A stretch of 64,000 nt of DNA, taken from positions 1,116,001 through 1,180,000 of the forward strand of contig NC_013517.1 of the NCBI RefSeq assembly GCF_000024405.1, read 5' to 3'. Origin of the DNA: Sebaldella termitidis ATCC 33386. GTDB lineage: Bacteria > Fusobacteriota > Fusobacteriia > Fusobacteriales > Leptotrichiaceae. Position numbers and translations under genes: made by a program. The notes under the pieces are model-generated. The model saw nothing but the letters and a program-made list of their open reading frames with translations, searched no databases and was not told the origin of the DNA. Of the stretch, positions 53,338 through 61,302 are shown in pieces (within the stretch, counting starts at the first letter, position 1; every line of letters starts with the position of its first letter).

Positions 53338-53380
53338 AACACAAAACCTGTAATAAAATTATAAAGTTTTGTGTTTTTAT
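53338..53380. terminator. Bidirectional terminator between converging genes
   Basis: AACACAAAAC (53338-53347) and GTTTTGTGTT (53366-53375) form a 10-bp stem flanked by A- and T-runs, serving as a second stop for the plus-strand gene and as terminator of the minus-strand DeoR gene at 53396. Confidence 0.88.
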
Positions 53381-53395
53381 TTTTATAAATACTGA

Positions 53396-54166
53396 TTATA
53401 TAAACTCAATCATAAATTTTTTTATAAGTTTTTTTATATTAGGTGAAAGCTGTTCTTGTTTTTTTTCAGTGATAACAGTATCGAATTCATTCAATGATGA
53501 AAAACAAAACGTTCCTTCACATTCGAATTTTTTTGTTTCTACTATAAGAAATTTTTTCTTGGCAATGGAAAGAACGGCCTTTTTAGTGTTGCCGTCTTCG
53601 GACTGAAAATTCATAACAGCTCCTGTTTCTAAATTTATACCGCAGCTTCCGAGATATGCTTTGTCTACTTTATATTTATTAATACAGTTTATTGCTTCGC
53701 TTCCCACAATTCCGCCGATCTCCTTATTATAATTTCCGCCTGTTATAATAATTTCCGTTCCGCTGTCTTTTCTGAAAAGAGCTGATATGCTGGGCATATT
53801 TGTAATAAGAACAAGATTTTTATCTTCTTCTGCAAGCAGCTCGGCTACCATGTAGTTTATACTGGAAACATCAAGAAATATAGTTTCATTTTCAGAAATA
53901 GATGCAAAAATTTTCTTAGCAATATGACTCTTTTGTATGGTTTTATTAATGAGGCGTTCATCAAGTGTGGAAAGATGAACTATTTCTTTTCTTAGTATGG
54001 CCCCTCCGTGTGTTCTTTTCAGCTTTCCTTCTGTTTCAAGTCTCTGCAGGTCCTTCCTGATCATAACCTCGGATATACTAAAATGCTTTGCTAGATCATT
54101 TACTTTTACTTTTTTTTCTTTATTTAAAATCTCCATTATGGAGTTTAAGCGCTCATCTAAAAACAT
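53396..54166 (-). CDS. DeoR-family transcriptional regulator
   Basis: 256 residues. N-terminal winged helix (KVKVNDLAKHFSISEVMIRKDLQRLETEGKLKR-type, residues ~18-50, with the THGGAIL end of the DeoR domain) and a C-terminal phosphosugar-binding domain (VDKAYLGSCGINLETGAV). DeoR repressors respond to sugar phosphates. The sorbitol operon and the aldolase/glycyl-radical genes are both nearby, and either could be its target. Ribosome site AGAGGTG. Divergent from the regulator at 54601. Confidence 0.9.
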   Translation of the reverse strand: MFLDERLNSIMEILNKEKKVKVNDLAKHFSISEVMIRKDLQRLETEGKLKRTHGGAILRKEIVHLSTLDERLINKTIQKSHIAKKIFASISENETIFLDVSSINYMVAELLAEEDKNLVLITNMPSISALFRKDSGTEIIITGGNYNKEIGGIVGSEAINCINKYKVDKAYLGSCGINLETGAVMNFQSEDGNTKKAVLSIAKKKFLIVETKKFECEGTFCFSSLNEFDTVITEKKQEQLSPNIKKLIKKFMIEFI

Positions 54167-54174
54167 TTTTCACC

Positions 54175-54500
54175 TCTTTTGCCTTAAATATAGTTTAGTT
54201 TTGATATCTTTCATTTCATTATATAATAAAAAAATTCTTTTTACTATATAAAGTTTTTACGTGTGTAAAACAATAGAAAACACCTTATTTTGATTATTTT
54301 CATTTTTTTTGTAAAAAAAATAACAAAATAAAATAAAAACAATAAAAAGTAAATGAAATTAAAAAAATAATATAACGAAACAAAAAATAAAAAATAAATT
54401 AAAAGAAAAAAATTCTATATTGTTAAATCTAAGTTGAATATATTTTTATTTAAAAAGAAAGAAAATAATATTCAGTATAAACTTAAAGTTATTACATTTT
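54175..54500 (+). other. Very AT-rich divergent intergenic region
   Basis: Mostly A/T homopolymer-like sequence between the divergent DeoR and SorC genes, probably curved or flexible promoter DNA. No ORF or RNA seen. Confidence 0.4.
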
Positions 54501-54506
54501 GTCGGC

Positions 54507-54534
54507 TTGACAATAACTGAAAATATAGTATATA
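54507..54534 (+). promoter_or_regulatory. Promoter of the second SorC regulator and PTS gene
   Basis: TTGACA (54507-54512), 16-base spacer, TATATA (54529-54534), inside the shared context CTTGACAAT. Confidence 0.7.
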
Positions 54535-54563
54535 TAGGTGAAATAAAAAATATCAAAACAGAA

Positions 54564-54573
54564 CACAAATGTG
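54564..54573 (+). promoter_or_regulatory. Imperfect palindrome CACAAATGTG, operator candidate
   Basis: One-base variant of the palindrome at 51203, again about 30 bases after a CTTGACAAT promoter, here just before the regulator start. Confidence 0.3.
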
Positions 54574-54600
54574 AATTTAAGAAAAAATAAGGTAGGATTG

Positions 54601-55533
54601 ATGAGAATGGAGCATGAATTACTGGTAAAGGTTGCCAAACTTTATTATCTTGATGAATGTACCCAAAGTCAGATTGCTAAGAAAATCGGTGTAGAAAGAA
54701 GCACTGTAAGCAGACTGCTGAAAAAATCAAGAGCAGAAGGAATAGTAAAAATAAGTATTGATGAAGGGCATACAAAGCAGGCAGGAATTGCCGGAGAGTT
54801 AAGAAAAAAATATAGTATGAAAGATATCATAATAGTGAAATCCGGACCGGGAATGCTCGAAGAAGTACATGAAAAAGCACATCAATATCTGCAAAAAGTA
54901 ACAAATAAAAATGAAATAGTGGGTATAACCTGGGGAAAGACATTATGTGATTTTTCCAAATATAAGCTTTCCCAAAAGAATAAAAAACTGAATTTTATAG
55001 CTCTGACCGGCGGTTACGGTAATCTGAAGGAATACACCCATATAAATGCAATGATAAATAATCTTTCGGAAATGTATAACGGAAAAGGATACTTTATAGA
55101 TTTTCCTCTGATTATGAACAGTGAACCGATAAAAGACGAGATTTATAATTCAAAGTTTTTCAGAAATATACGTAATATATGGGAAAGACTTCAGACAGTG
55201 GTAGTAGGAATAGGAACCTTTGAAAAAGATATCAATGTATTGTGGGATTCAGGACTTCCGGCGCCGAAAAATATGTGGGCGCTGCTAAAATCCGAGCAGC
55301 CTGTGGGTGAAATATGTACGAGGTTTTATGATGCAGAGGGAAAAATTATAAAAACAGAAATTGATAAAAGAAAAATAGGGATAGAAATAGAGCGTTTCAG
55401 AAAAATGAGAAATGTAATAGGGATTGCTGTGGGGGACAAAAAGGTAAATGCTATAAAAACCGCGATAAATTCTAATTTTATTAATGTTTTGATAACAGAT
55501 GAAAAAACCGGGCAGAGTCTGCTCGAAGCATAA
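54601..55533 (+). CDS. SorC-family sugar-responsive transcriptional regulator, copy 2
   Basis: 310 residues from ATG 54601, set by alignment with its paralogue (MMIDKKLL versus MRMEHELL) and by AAGGTAGG upstream; a GTG at 54571 would extend it by ten residues. HTH: YYLDECTQSQIAKKIGVERS then TVSRLLKKSR. The effector domain has EIVGITWGKTLCDFSKYKL and VVVGIGTFEKDINVLWDSGL. It lies 43 bases before the PTS gene, so they probably share a transcript and it probably senses the sugar phosphate made by that PTS. Confidence 0.9.
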   Translation: MRMEHELLVKVAKLYYLDECTQSQIAKKIGVERSTVSRLLKKSRAEGIVKISIDEGHTKQAGIAGELRKKYSMKDIIIVKSGPGMLEEVHEKAHQYLQKVTNKNEIVGITWGKTLCDFSKYKLSQKNKKLNFIALTGGYGNLKEYTHINAMINNLSEMYNGKGYFIDFPLIMNSEPIKDEIYNSKFFRNIRNIWERLQTVVVGIGTFEKDINVLWDSGLPAPKNMWALLKSEQPVGEICTRFYDAEGKIIKTEIDKRKIGIEIERFRKMRNVIGIAVGDKKVNAIKTAINSNFINVLITDEKTGQSLLEA

Positions 55534-55576
55534 ATGATGAATAAATAAATTATATATAAACTAGGAGGAATTGAAT

Positions 55577-57055
55577 ATGAAATTATTCACTGAGTTACAA
55601 AAAATAGGAAAGGCACTTTTAACACCAGTGGCAGTACTTCCTGCAGCAGGACTTCTGCTGGCTCTTGGAAATAAATTAGGGATTCCGTTGATGGAACAGA
55701 CAGGAGGTATTATATTCAGTAATCTGCCGCTGTTATTCTGTGTGGGAGTAGCTGTAGGACTAACTAATGATGGTATTGCTGGTTTGGCGTCGATAGTAGC
55801 GTTTTTGGTTATGAATACAGTAATGGGGATAACAGCAGGTGTTACACCTGAAATGATAGGGAAGAACCCCGCATATGCATCGATAATGGGAATACCTACA
55901 TTGCAGACAGGAGTTTTCGGAGGCTTGGTTGCAGGAGTAATAGCGGCCATAATGTTTAAGAAATTTTATAATATTGAATTGCCGGCTTATCTCGGGTTTT
56001 TTGCAGGAAAAAGATTTGTACCGATAATAACAGCGGCAGTAGCATTTATAATAGGTCTGTGTATGCCGTTTCTATGGAAGCCTGTTCAGGCGGGGGTAGC
56101 TGCATTATCTTATTATGCAAATGAATCAAATACTAATATATCTACTTTCCTTTTCGGACTGGTGGAAAGAGCTCTTGTACCTTTCGGACTTCACCATATA
56201 TTTTATCCGCCGTTCTGGTGGCAGTTTGGAGAATATACTACTAAATCGGGACAGATAGTAACGGGAGATCAGACTATATGGTTTGCGATGCTGAAAGACG
56301 GAGTAAAATCATTTGATTCGGCTACTTATCAGGGAGCAGGGAAATTCATGGCAGGAAAGTTTCCCTTTATGATGTTTGGACTTCCGGCAGCAGCACTGGC
56401 AATGTATCACGAGGCAAAACCGGAAAGAAAAAAAATAGTGGGCGGAATACTTTTTTCTGCGGCGCTGACATCATTTCTTACAGGAATAACAGAACCGATT
56501 GAATTTGCATTTTTATTTGTGGCTCCGGTATTATTTATGGTTCACTCGGTATTTGCAGGATTATCATTTATGATAATGAATATTCTAAAAGTAAGGGTAG
56601 AATCTACTTTCTCAGGCGGGCTTATAGATTTTATAGGATTCGGGGTTCTGCCGTCTACTCAGGGCTTCCAGACAAGATGGATATTGGCAATTATAGTAGG
56701 ACTGGTATTTGCAGTGGTATATTATGCTGTATTTAGAGCTTCTATCAGATTGTTTAATCTGGCAACACCGGGAAGAGAAGCTGAAGTGGAAGTGGAAGGC
56801 GAAGAGGGTGAGATATTCGCAGGAGGACTTGCAGATTCTGTTTTGCAGGCATTAGGAGGAAAAGATAATATAGTTTCTGTGGATTCATGTATAACCAGAC
56901 TGAGAGTGGAAGTGGTGAATGTCGAAAAAGTAGATGATAATGTACTGAAAAGACTCGGGGCAGCAGGAGTATTAAAAGTAGGAAAGAACGGAGTACAGGC
57001 AGTTTTCGGCTCAAAAGCACAGTTTATATGTAATGATATAAATCAGTTAATATAA
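55577..57055 (+). CDS. PTS EIICB component, glucose/glucoside family
   Basis: 492 residues from ATG 55577 (AGGAGGA seven bases ahead). The IIC domain (~1-390) has about ten helices and the conserved GITEPIEFAFLFVAPVLF substrate-site block. The IIB domain (~410-492) carries the phospho-cysteine C438 in SVDSCITRLRVEV. No IIA domain is fused or adjacent, so an unlinked glucose-type EIIA must serve it. The family transports glucose, maltose, N-acetylglucosamine and analogues. Between a SorC regulator and the glycyl-radical enzyme, a glucose analogue such as 1,5-anhydroglucitol is a candidate substrate. Confidence 0.9.
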   Translation: MKLFTELQKIGKALLTPVAVLPAAGLLLALGNKLGIPLMEQTGGIIFSNLPLLFCVGVAVGLTNDGIAGLASIVAFLVMNTVMGITAGVTPEMIGKNPAYASIMGIPTLQTGVFGGLVAGVIAAIMFKKFYNIELPAYLGFFAGKRFVPIITAAVAFIIGLCMPFLWKPVQAGVAALSYYANESNTNISTFLFGLVERALVPFGLHHIFYPPFWWQFGEYTTKSGQIVTGDQTIWFAMLKDGVKSFDSATYQGAGKFMAGKFPFMMFGLPAAALAMYHEAKPERKKIVGGILFSAALTSFLTGITEPIEFAFLFVAPVLFMVHSVFAGLSFMIMNILKVRVESTFSGGLIDFIGFGVLPSTQGFQTRWILAIIVGLVFAVVYYAVFRASIRLFNLATPGREAEVEVEGEEGEIFAGGLADSVLQALGGKDNIVSVDSCITRLRVEVVNVEKVDDNVLKRLGAAGVLKVGKNGVQAVFGSKAQFICNDINQLI

Positions 57056-57069
57056 AAAATTCAAAAATT

Positions 57070-57107
57070 TGTCCCAAAATTATTTTATAGATTTTGGGAC
57101 ATTTCTT
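57070..57107 (+). terminator. Terminator after the EIICB gene
   Basis: TGTCCCAAAAT (57070-57080) pairs perfectly with ATTTTGGGACA (57091-57101), then TTTCTTATT. Confidence 0.82.
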
Positions 57108-57159
57108 ATTATGTTTAGTGGCTGATGTAATTAAAAAAATACATTTTTAAAAATATAGC

Positions 57160-57188
57160 TTGACAATTTTCTTTAAATGAAATAAAAT
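57160..57188 (+). promoter_or_regulatory. Promoter of the glycyl-radical enzyme operon
   Basis: TTGACA (57160-57165), 17-base spacer, TAAAAT (57183-57188), in the shared CTTGACAAT context. Confidence 0.78.
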
Positions 57189-57234
57189 AAAAATAAATGA
57201 AAGTAATTGAAATAAAAAAGGAGGAGAGGGGAAA

Positions 57235-58131
57235 ATGAAAACCTATGTTTGTGAAATAGAAAGACTGGGGATACATGACGGACCGGGCATCAGAACAGTA
57301 GTATTCTTAAAAGGCTGTCCTCTGAAATGCATATGGTGCTCTAATCCTGAAACTCAGCTGTCATTGAATCAAATTTATTATAATGAAAAAAAATGCATAA
57401 AGTGCAGAAGATGTGTGGAAGCATCAGAAAATAATTCTGTGGAATTTGACGATGAATGGAAATTTTTTCCGGAAAGATGCAGTGATGTAAATAAAATTAT
57501 ACAAAGCTGTCCGGTTGGAGCATTAAAAAATACTTCCGAAAAAATGACGGCAGATGAAGTCTTTGATGAGGTAATGAAGGATTATCCTTACTATAAGAAT
57601 TCAAACGGGGGTCTTACTGTATCAGGAGGTGAAGTGCTTATGAATTCAGATTTTGCTTATGAGCTGATAAAAAAAGTAAAAGAGGAATACATAAGTACAG
57701 CGATAGAAACCTCAGGTTTCGGAAATTATTCAGGACTGGAAAAAGTGGCAAAGGTCACGGATTATATTTTATTTGATATTAAACATATGGATGAAAAGAT
57801 ACATGAAGAAATAACAGGAGTTTCGAATAAAATAATTCTGGCTAACCTGAAAAAGCTTTCAGAATGGCATAAAAATATTATAATCAGGGTACCTCTGCTG
57901 AAAGGAGTAAACGATACAGAGGATAATATAATTAAAACTATCAAGTTTGTAAAAGAAATGAAACTAAACGAAATTCATATACTTCCCTATCATACATTAG
58001 GACTTGAAAAATACAGACAGTTAAAGATGGCTTATATGGGAAATGATTACAAAAAGCATACGCCGGAGGATTTGGAAAAAGTCAGAGAAATGGTGGAAGC
58101 AGGCGGATTGAAATGCAAGATAAACGGGTAA
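57235..58131 (+). CDS. Glycyl-radical enzyme activating enzyme (radical SAM)
   Basis: 298 residues. The radical-SAM cluster cysteines C28, C32 and C35 lie in GCPLKCIWCSNPE, after GIHDGPGIRTVVFLKG, the family signature of PFL-activase-like enzymes. A ferredoxin-like insert follows (CIKCRRC and later CSDVNKIIQSCPVGAL), typical of activases of dehydratase-type and PflC/YbiY enzymes rather than PflA. It installs the glycyl radical on the enzyme encoded 37 bases downstream. Strong GGAGGAG ribosome site. Confidence 0.95.
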   Translation: MKTYVCEIERLGIHDGPGIRTVVFLKGCPLKCIWCSNPETQLSLNQIYYNEKKCIKCRRCVEASENNSVEFDDEWKFFPERCSDVNKIIQSCPVGALKNTSEKMTADEVFDEVMKDYPYYKNSNGGLTVSGGEVLMNSDFAYELIKKVKEEYISTAIETSGFGNYSGLEKVAKVTDYILFDIKHMDEKIHEEITGVSNKIILANLKKLSEWHKNIIIRVPLLKGVNDTEDNIIKTIKFVKEMKLNEIHILPYHTLGLEKYRQLKMAYMGNDYKKHTPEDLEKVREMVEAGGLKCKING

Positions 58132-58168
58132 TAAAAAATAATAAGAAAAAATCAAAGGAGGAATAAGT

Positions 58169-60577
58169 ATGAAAACTTATGAATTGAAAAGTGAGAGAGT
58201 GGCAAGATTAAGGGAAGAAGCACTTGCTAAAGAGCCGGGAGTATGTGTAGAGAGAGCAAGATACCTTACGAAAGCATATAAAGAAAATGAAGAAAAATCA
58301 AAATATATAAAAAGAGCTTTGGCAGTGAAAGAAGTTCTGGAAAATATGAGTATTTACATAAAAGACGGGGAGCTCATAGTAGGGAACCAGTCCTCTGATG
58401 TGAGAACAGCGCCTTTATTTCCTGAATATGCTGTAGAATGGATAATTGAAGAGCTGAATGAAAAAGGAAACTTTGACCACAGAGACGGGGATAAATTTCA
58501 TCTTCCCGAGGAGCATAAAAAAGAAGTTTTGGAAATTTGCGAATACTGGCAGGGGAAAACATTAAGAGAAAAATGTTATGCACAGATGCCTGAAGAACTA
58601 CAGAAAGCTTCACAGGTAAAAGCAGTGCACGGAGAAGGGAATATGACATCAGGAGACGGACATATAGTACCGGATTTTGAAAAAGCATTAAAGGTGGGAT
58701 TAAGAGGGATAATAAATGAAGCTGTCGAGGCAAGAGACAAAGTAGATATTACAGTATTCGGAGGATATGATAAAAGAGATTTTTTGGATTCCATTGTTAT
58801 TCTTAACGAAGCAGTTATAGATTTTGCACACAGATTTTCAAGTCTTGCTTCTGAATTTGCAGAAAAAGAAACAGATGAAAAAAGAAAAAAGGAGCTTTTG
58901 ACTATAGCAGAAAACTGTAAAAATGTTCCTGAAAATTCACCGAAAACTTTTTGGGAAGCAGTACAGCTTATATGGTTTATCCATTTGGTAATACAGATAG
59001 AAAGTAACGGACATTCAGCATCTCTTGGAAGAACAGACCAGTATTTATACGAGTTTTATAAAAAGGATGTTATAACTGATAAAACTATGGACAGAGAGTT
59101 TGCAAAGGAGCTGCTGCAATGTCTGTGGGTAAAGCTCTATACAGTGATTAAGGTAAGACCTACTTCACATTCGGGTTACGGGGCAGGATATCCTACATAT
59201 CAGAACGTAACAATAGGAGGATCTAATTACGACGGAAGTGATGCGTGCAATGAGCTGACTTATCTGATTTTAGAAAGTGTGGCAGAAAATAAAATGACAC
59301 AGCCTAATCTGGCAGTCAGATTTCATTCCAATTCACCGGAAAAATTCATCAGAGAAAGTGCAAGTGTGGCAGCTACAGGTTATGGAATGCCGGCTATGCA
59401 TACAGATGAAATAATTATTCCTGCATTATTAAACAAAGGCGTAGAATTCAAGGATGCTTATAATTACACTATGGTAGGATGTGTGGAAGTAGCTGTTCCG
59501 GGAAAATGGGGTTACAGATGTACTGGAATGACTTTTCTGAATTTTATCAAAATAGTGGAGTTAGTAATAAATGACGGTCATGATCCGAGAACAGGAATGA
59601 CTTTATATCAGGGTAACGGAACATTGCTTGATTTTGAAAGCTTTGATGATTTATGGAAATCATGGGAAAAAAATATTGCATATTATACAAGATTAAGTGT
59701 TGCTCTTGATGTACTTGCCGATACGCATCTTGAAGAGCTTCCCGATATACTATGTTCAAGTCTGATAGACAGCTGTATAGAAAGAGGAAAAACAGCGAAA
59801 GAAGGCGGAGCTAAATATGATATTATCGCCGGTCTCCAGGTAGGGCTATCTAATGCTGCAAATGCAATGTATGCTTTGAAAAAAACGGTTTTTGAAGATA
59901 AGGTTCTTACTAAGGAAGAAGTTTTTGAGGCATTAAAAAATAATTTTGAGGGCATAGACGGAGAAAGAGTAAGAAATATCCTGCTGAATGTACCTAAATA
60001 CGGAAATGACATAGATGAAATAGACAGATTTACAGTAAAAACATACGAGCCTTATATCGAAGAGATTGCAAAGTATAAGAATACAAGATATGGAAGAGGG
60101 CCGATAAACGGAGGCTACGGTCTGTCTACCTCTGGAATTTCTTCTAATGTGCCTATGGGAACTGTAACAGGTGCTACACCTGACGGAAGATATGCTTATA
60201 CACCTGCTGCCGAAGGAGCCTCTCCTACACAGGGAACAGATGTAAAAGGGCCTACAGCAGTGCTGAATTCAATAGTAAAGCTTCCGACACTTCTGATAAC
60301 AGGCGGTCAGCTTCTAAATCAAAAATATTCTCCTGATTTGATAAAATCAGAGGATCAGTTTGAAAAATTTGTGGGAATTATAAAGACATTTATAAATCTG
60401 AAAGGATGGCATATACAGTTTAATATAATTTCGCGAGATACACTTCAGGCGGCAAAGGAAGATCCGGAAAAATACAGAGATATAGTAGTAAGAGTGGCAG
60501 GATACTGTGCACAGTTTGTGACACTGGATCCTATTACACAAGAGGATATAATAGCAAGAACAGAACAGGTAATGTAA
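58169..60577 (+). CDS. Glycyl-radical enzyme of the PflD/YbiW type
   Basis: 802 residues. The radical glycine is G778 in RVAGYCAQF, and the thiyl-forming cysteine is C438 in VGCVEVAVPGKWGYRC, with E440 as in dehydratase/lyase members. Pyruvate formate-lyase has two adjacent cysteines, so this is not PFL. The proline usual after GCVE in choline, isethionate and diol enzymes is Val here, resembling (from memory) E. coli YbiW/PflD, which are likewise encoded with FSA aldolases. I recall a report of such enzymes acting on 1,5-anhydroglucitol-6-phosphate. Substrate here is inference. Confidence 0.93.
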   Translation: MKTYELKSERVARLREEALAKEPGVCVERARYLTKAYKENEEKSKYIKRALAVKEVLENMSIYIKDGELIVGNQSSDVRTAPLFPEYAVEWIIEELNEKGNFDHRDGDKFHLPEEHKKEVLEICEYWQGKTLREKCYAQMPEELQKASQVKAVHGEGNMTSGDGHIVPDFEKALKVGLRGIINEAVEARDKVDITVFGGYDKRDFLDSIVILNEAVIDFAHRFSSLASEFAEKETDEKRKKELLTIAENCKNVPENSPKTFWEAVQLIWFIHLVIQIESNGHSASLGRTDQYLYEFYKKDVITDKTMDREFAKELLQCLWVKLYTVIKVRPTSHSGYGAGYPTYQNVTIGGSNYDGSDACNELTYLILESVAENKMTQPNLAVRFHSNSPEKFIRESASVAATGYGMPAMHTDEIIIPALLNKGVEFKDAYNYTMVGCVEVAVPGKWGYRCTGMTFLNFIKIVELVINDGHDPRTGMTLYQGNGTLLDFESFDDLWKSWEKNIAYYTRLSVALDVLADTHLEELPDILCSSLIDSCIERGKTAKEGGAKYDIIAGLQVGLSNAANAMYALKKTVFEDKVLTKEEVFEALKNNFEGIDGERVRNILLNVPKYGNDIDEIDRFTVKTYEPYIEEIAKYKNTRYGRGPINGGYGLSTSGISSNVPMGTVTGATPDGRYAYTPAAEGASPTQGTDVKGPTAVLNSIVKLPTLLITGGQLLNQKYSPDLIKSEDQFEKFVGIIKTFINLKGWHIQFNIISRDTLQAAKEDPEKYRDIVVRVAGYCAQFVTLDPITQEDIIARTEQVM

Positions 60578-60585
60578 ATAAAAAA

Positions 60586-60621
60586 AAGTGCCTTGATTTT
60601 AATAAAAAGGTACTTTTTTTT
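60586..60621 (+). terminator. Terminator of the glycyl-radical enzyme operon
   Basis: AAGTGCCTT (60586-60594) pairs with AAGGTACTT (60607-60615, one G-U pair), followed by a T-run. Confidence 0.88.
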
Positions 60622-60715
60622 ATCTTCTAAATTTGTTTTATTTATATTGTGAAAAAATTAAAAATAAAATAATTTAAGAGTGTATAAATATAGAAACATA
60701 AATTAAAAATATTTT

Positions 60716-60744
60716 TTGACATAAGACTATTTTTTTAGTATAAT
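60716..60744 (+). promoter_or_regulatory. Consensus sigma-70 promoter of a putative small RNA
   Basis: TTGACA (60716-60721), exactly 17 bases, TATAAT (60739-60744): the only full-consensus promoter I found in the window, with no protein start nearby. Confidence 0.85.
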
Positions 60745-60750
60745 GACTTA

Positions 60751-60897
60751 TGAAGATTGGTTATATCTTCATATCATAGAGATTAAACCGGCTCTGGCAG
60801 GCTGGGAAACATGTAATAAAAAAACAGTTTTTAATTATTGTGTTCAGACATATTAAGGAAACTCCAGAAAAAAAGGCGGAGCTATCCGTCTTTTTAT
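60751..60897 (+). ncRNA. Putative structured small RNA or leader, about 145 nt, class unknown
   Basis: Transcription from the 60716 promoter would start near 60751. The RNA begins with a GAAGAT/ATCTTC hairpin (60752-60770), contains CCGGCT-CTGGCA-GGCTGG (60788-60805) and ends in an intrinsic terminator AAAGGCGGA-GCTA-TCCGTCTTT plus T-run (to ~60896). No ORF with a ribosome site lies inside. CTCC (60862) can also pair with GGAG (60878), which would disrupt the terminator stem, so a riboswitch is possible. I do not recognise it as 6S, SRP, RNase P, tmRNA or a known riboswitch. Confidence 0.6.
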
Positions 60898-61110
60898 AGT
60901 GGCAATATTTAATGGGTCAGAATAGCAGACTTTCGAAGAACATCCTGAAATAGTATTTTGGCAGTTTTTTGTTTTAATTGCTAAAGTACCTGTATTTTAT
61001 TCGATTAGTCAGAAGAGAATGAATAATTCTGATATTATTAGGGAAGAATATGTAATGTTAGCACTTTATTTTGCTGGCATTATTTATTTATCTGAAGGGG
61101 GAGGTTCCGG

Positions 61111-61173
61111 ATGTCTGATATGATAATATTAATTTTAGCCCTAGCAGTTCTTAAGCTGTCCACACAAAAATAG
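61111..61173 (+). CDS. 20-residue hydrophobic micropeptide, type I toxin-like
   Basis: MSDMIILILALAVLKLSTQK: a short charged start, a ten-residue hydrophobic stretch and a polar tail, the layout of small membrane toxins. The ribosome site AAGGGGGAGG (61095-61104), six bases ahead, is one of the strongest in the window. TGCTGGCA (61072-61079) upstream is exactly complementary to TGCCAGCA (61206-61213) downstream, and GTTAGCA/TGCTGGC forms a local hairpin at 61057-61078. Such 5'-3' pairing is typical of type I toxin messages. No homologue recognised and no antisense RNA proven. Confidence 0.45.
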   Translation: MSDMIILILALAVLKLSTQK

Positions 61174-61245
61174 GGTTAAGAAGAACTGTTTTAAAACAGC
61201 CTTTGTGCCAGCAGAGGCTGTATATTTATACAGTGTCTTACTAAA

Positions 61246-61274
61246 TTGTTTAAAGCGGCAAATTATTGTATAAT
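61246..61274 (+). promoter_or_regulatory. Promoter of the lipoprotein gene
   Basis: TTGTTT (61246-61251), 17-base spacer, TATAAT (61269-61274), 28 bases before the start codon. Confidence 0.72.
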
Positions 61275-61302
61275 GATCATAAAGATTAAAAACGGAGGAG
61301 TT

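Noticed and set aside
58169-60577. Annotation of the glycyl-radical enzyme as pyruvate formate-lyase.
   Set aside because: It has a single cysteine followed by Val-Glu (GCVE) instead of the adjacent Cys-Cys of PFL, an activase with ferredoxin-like cysteines, and neighbours unrelated to pyruvate metabolism.
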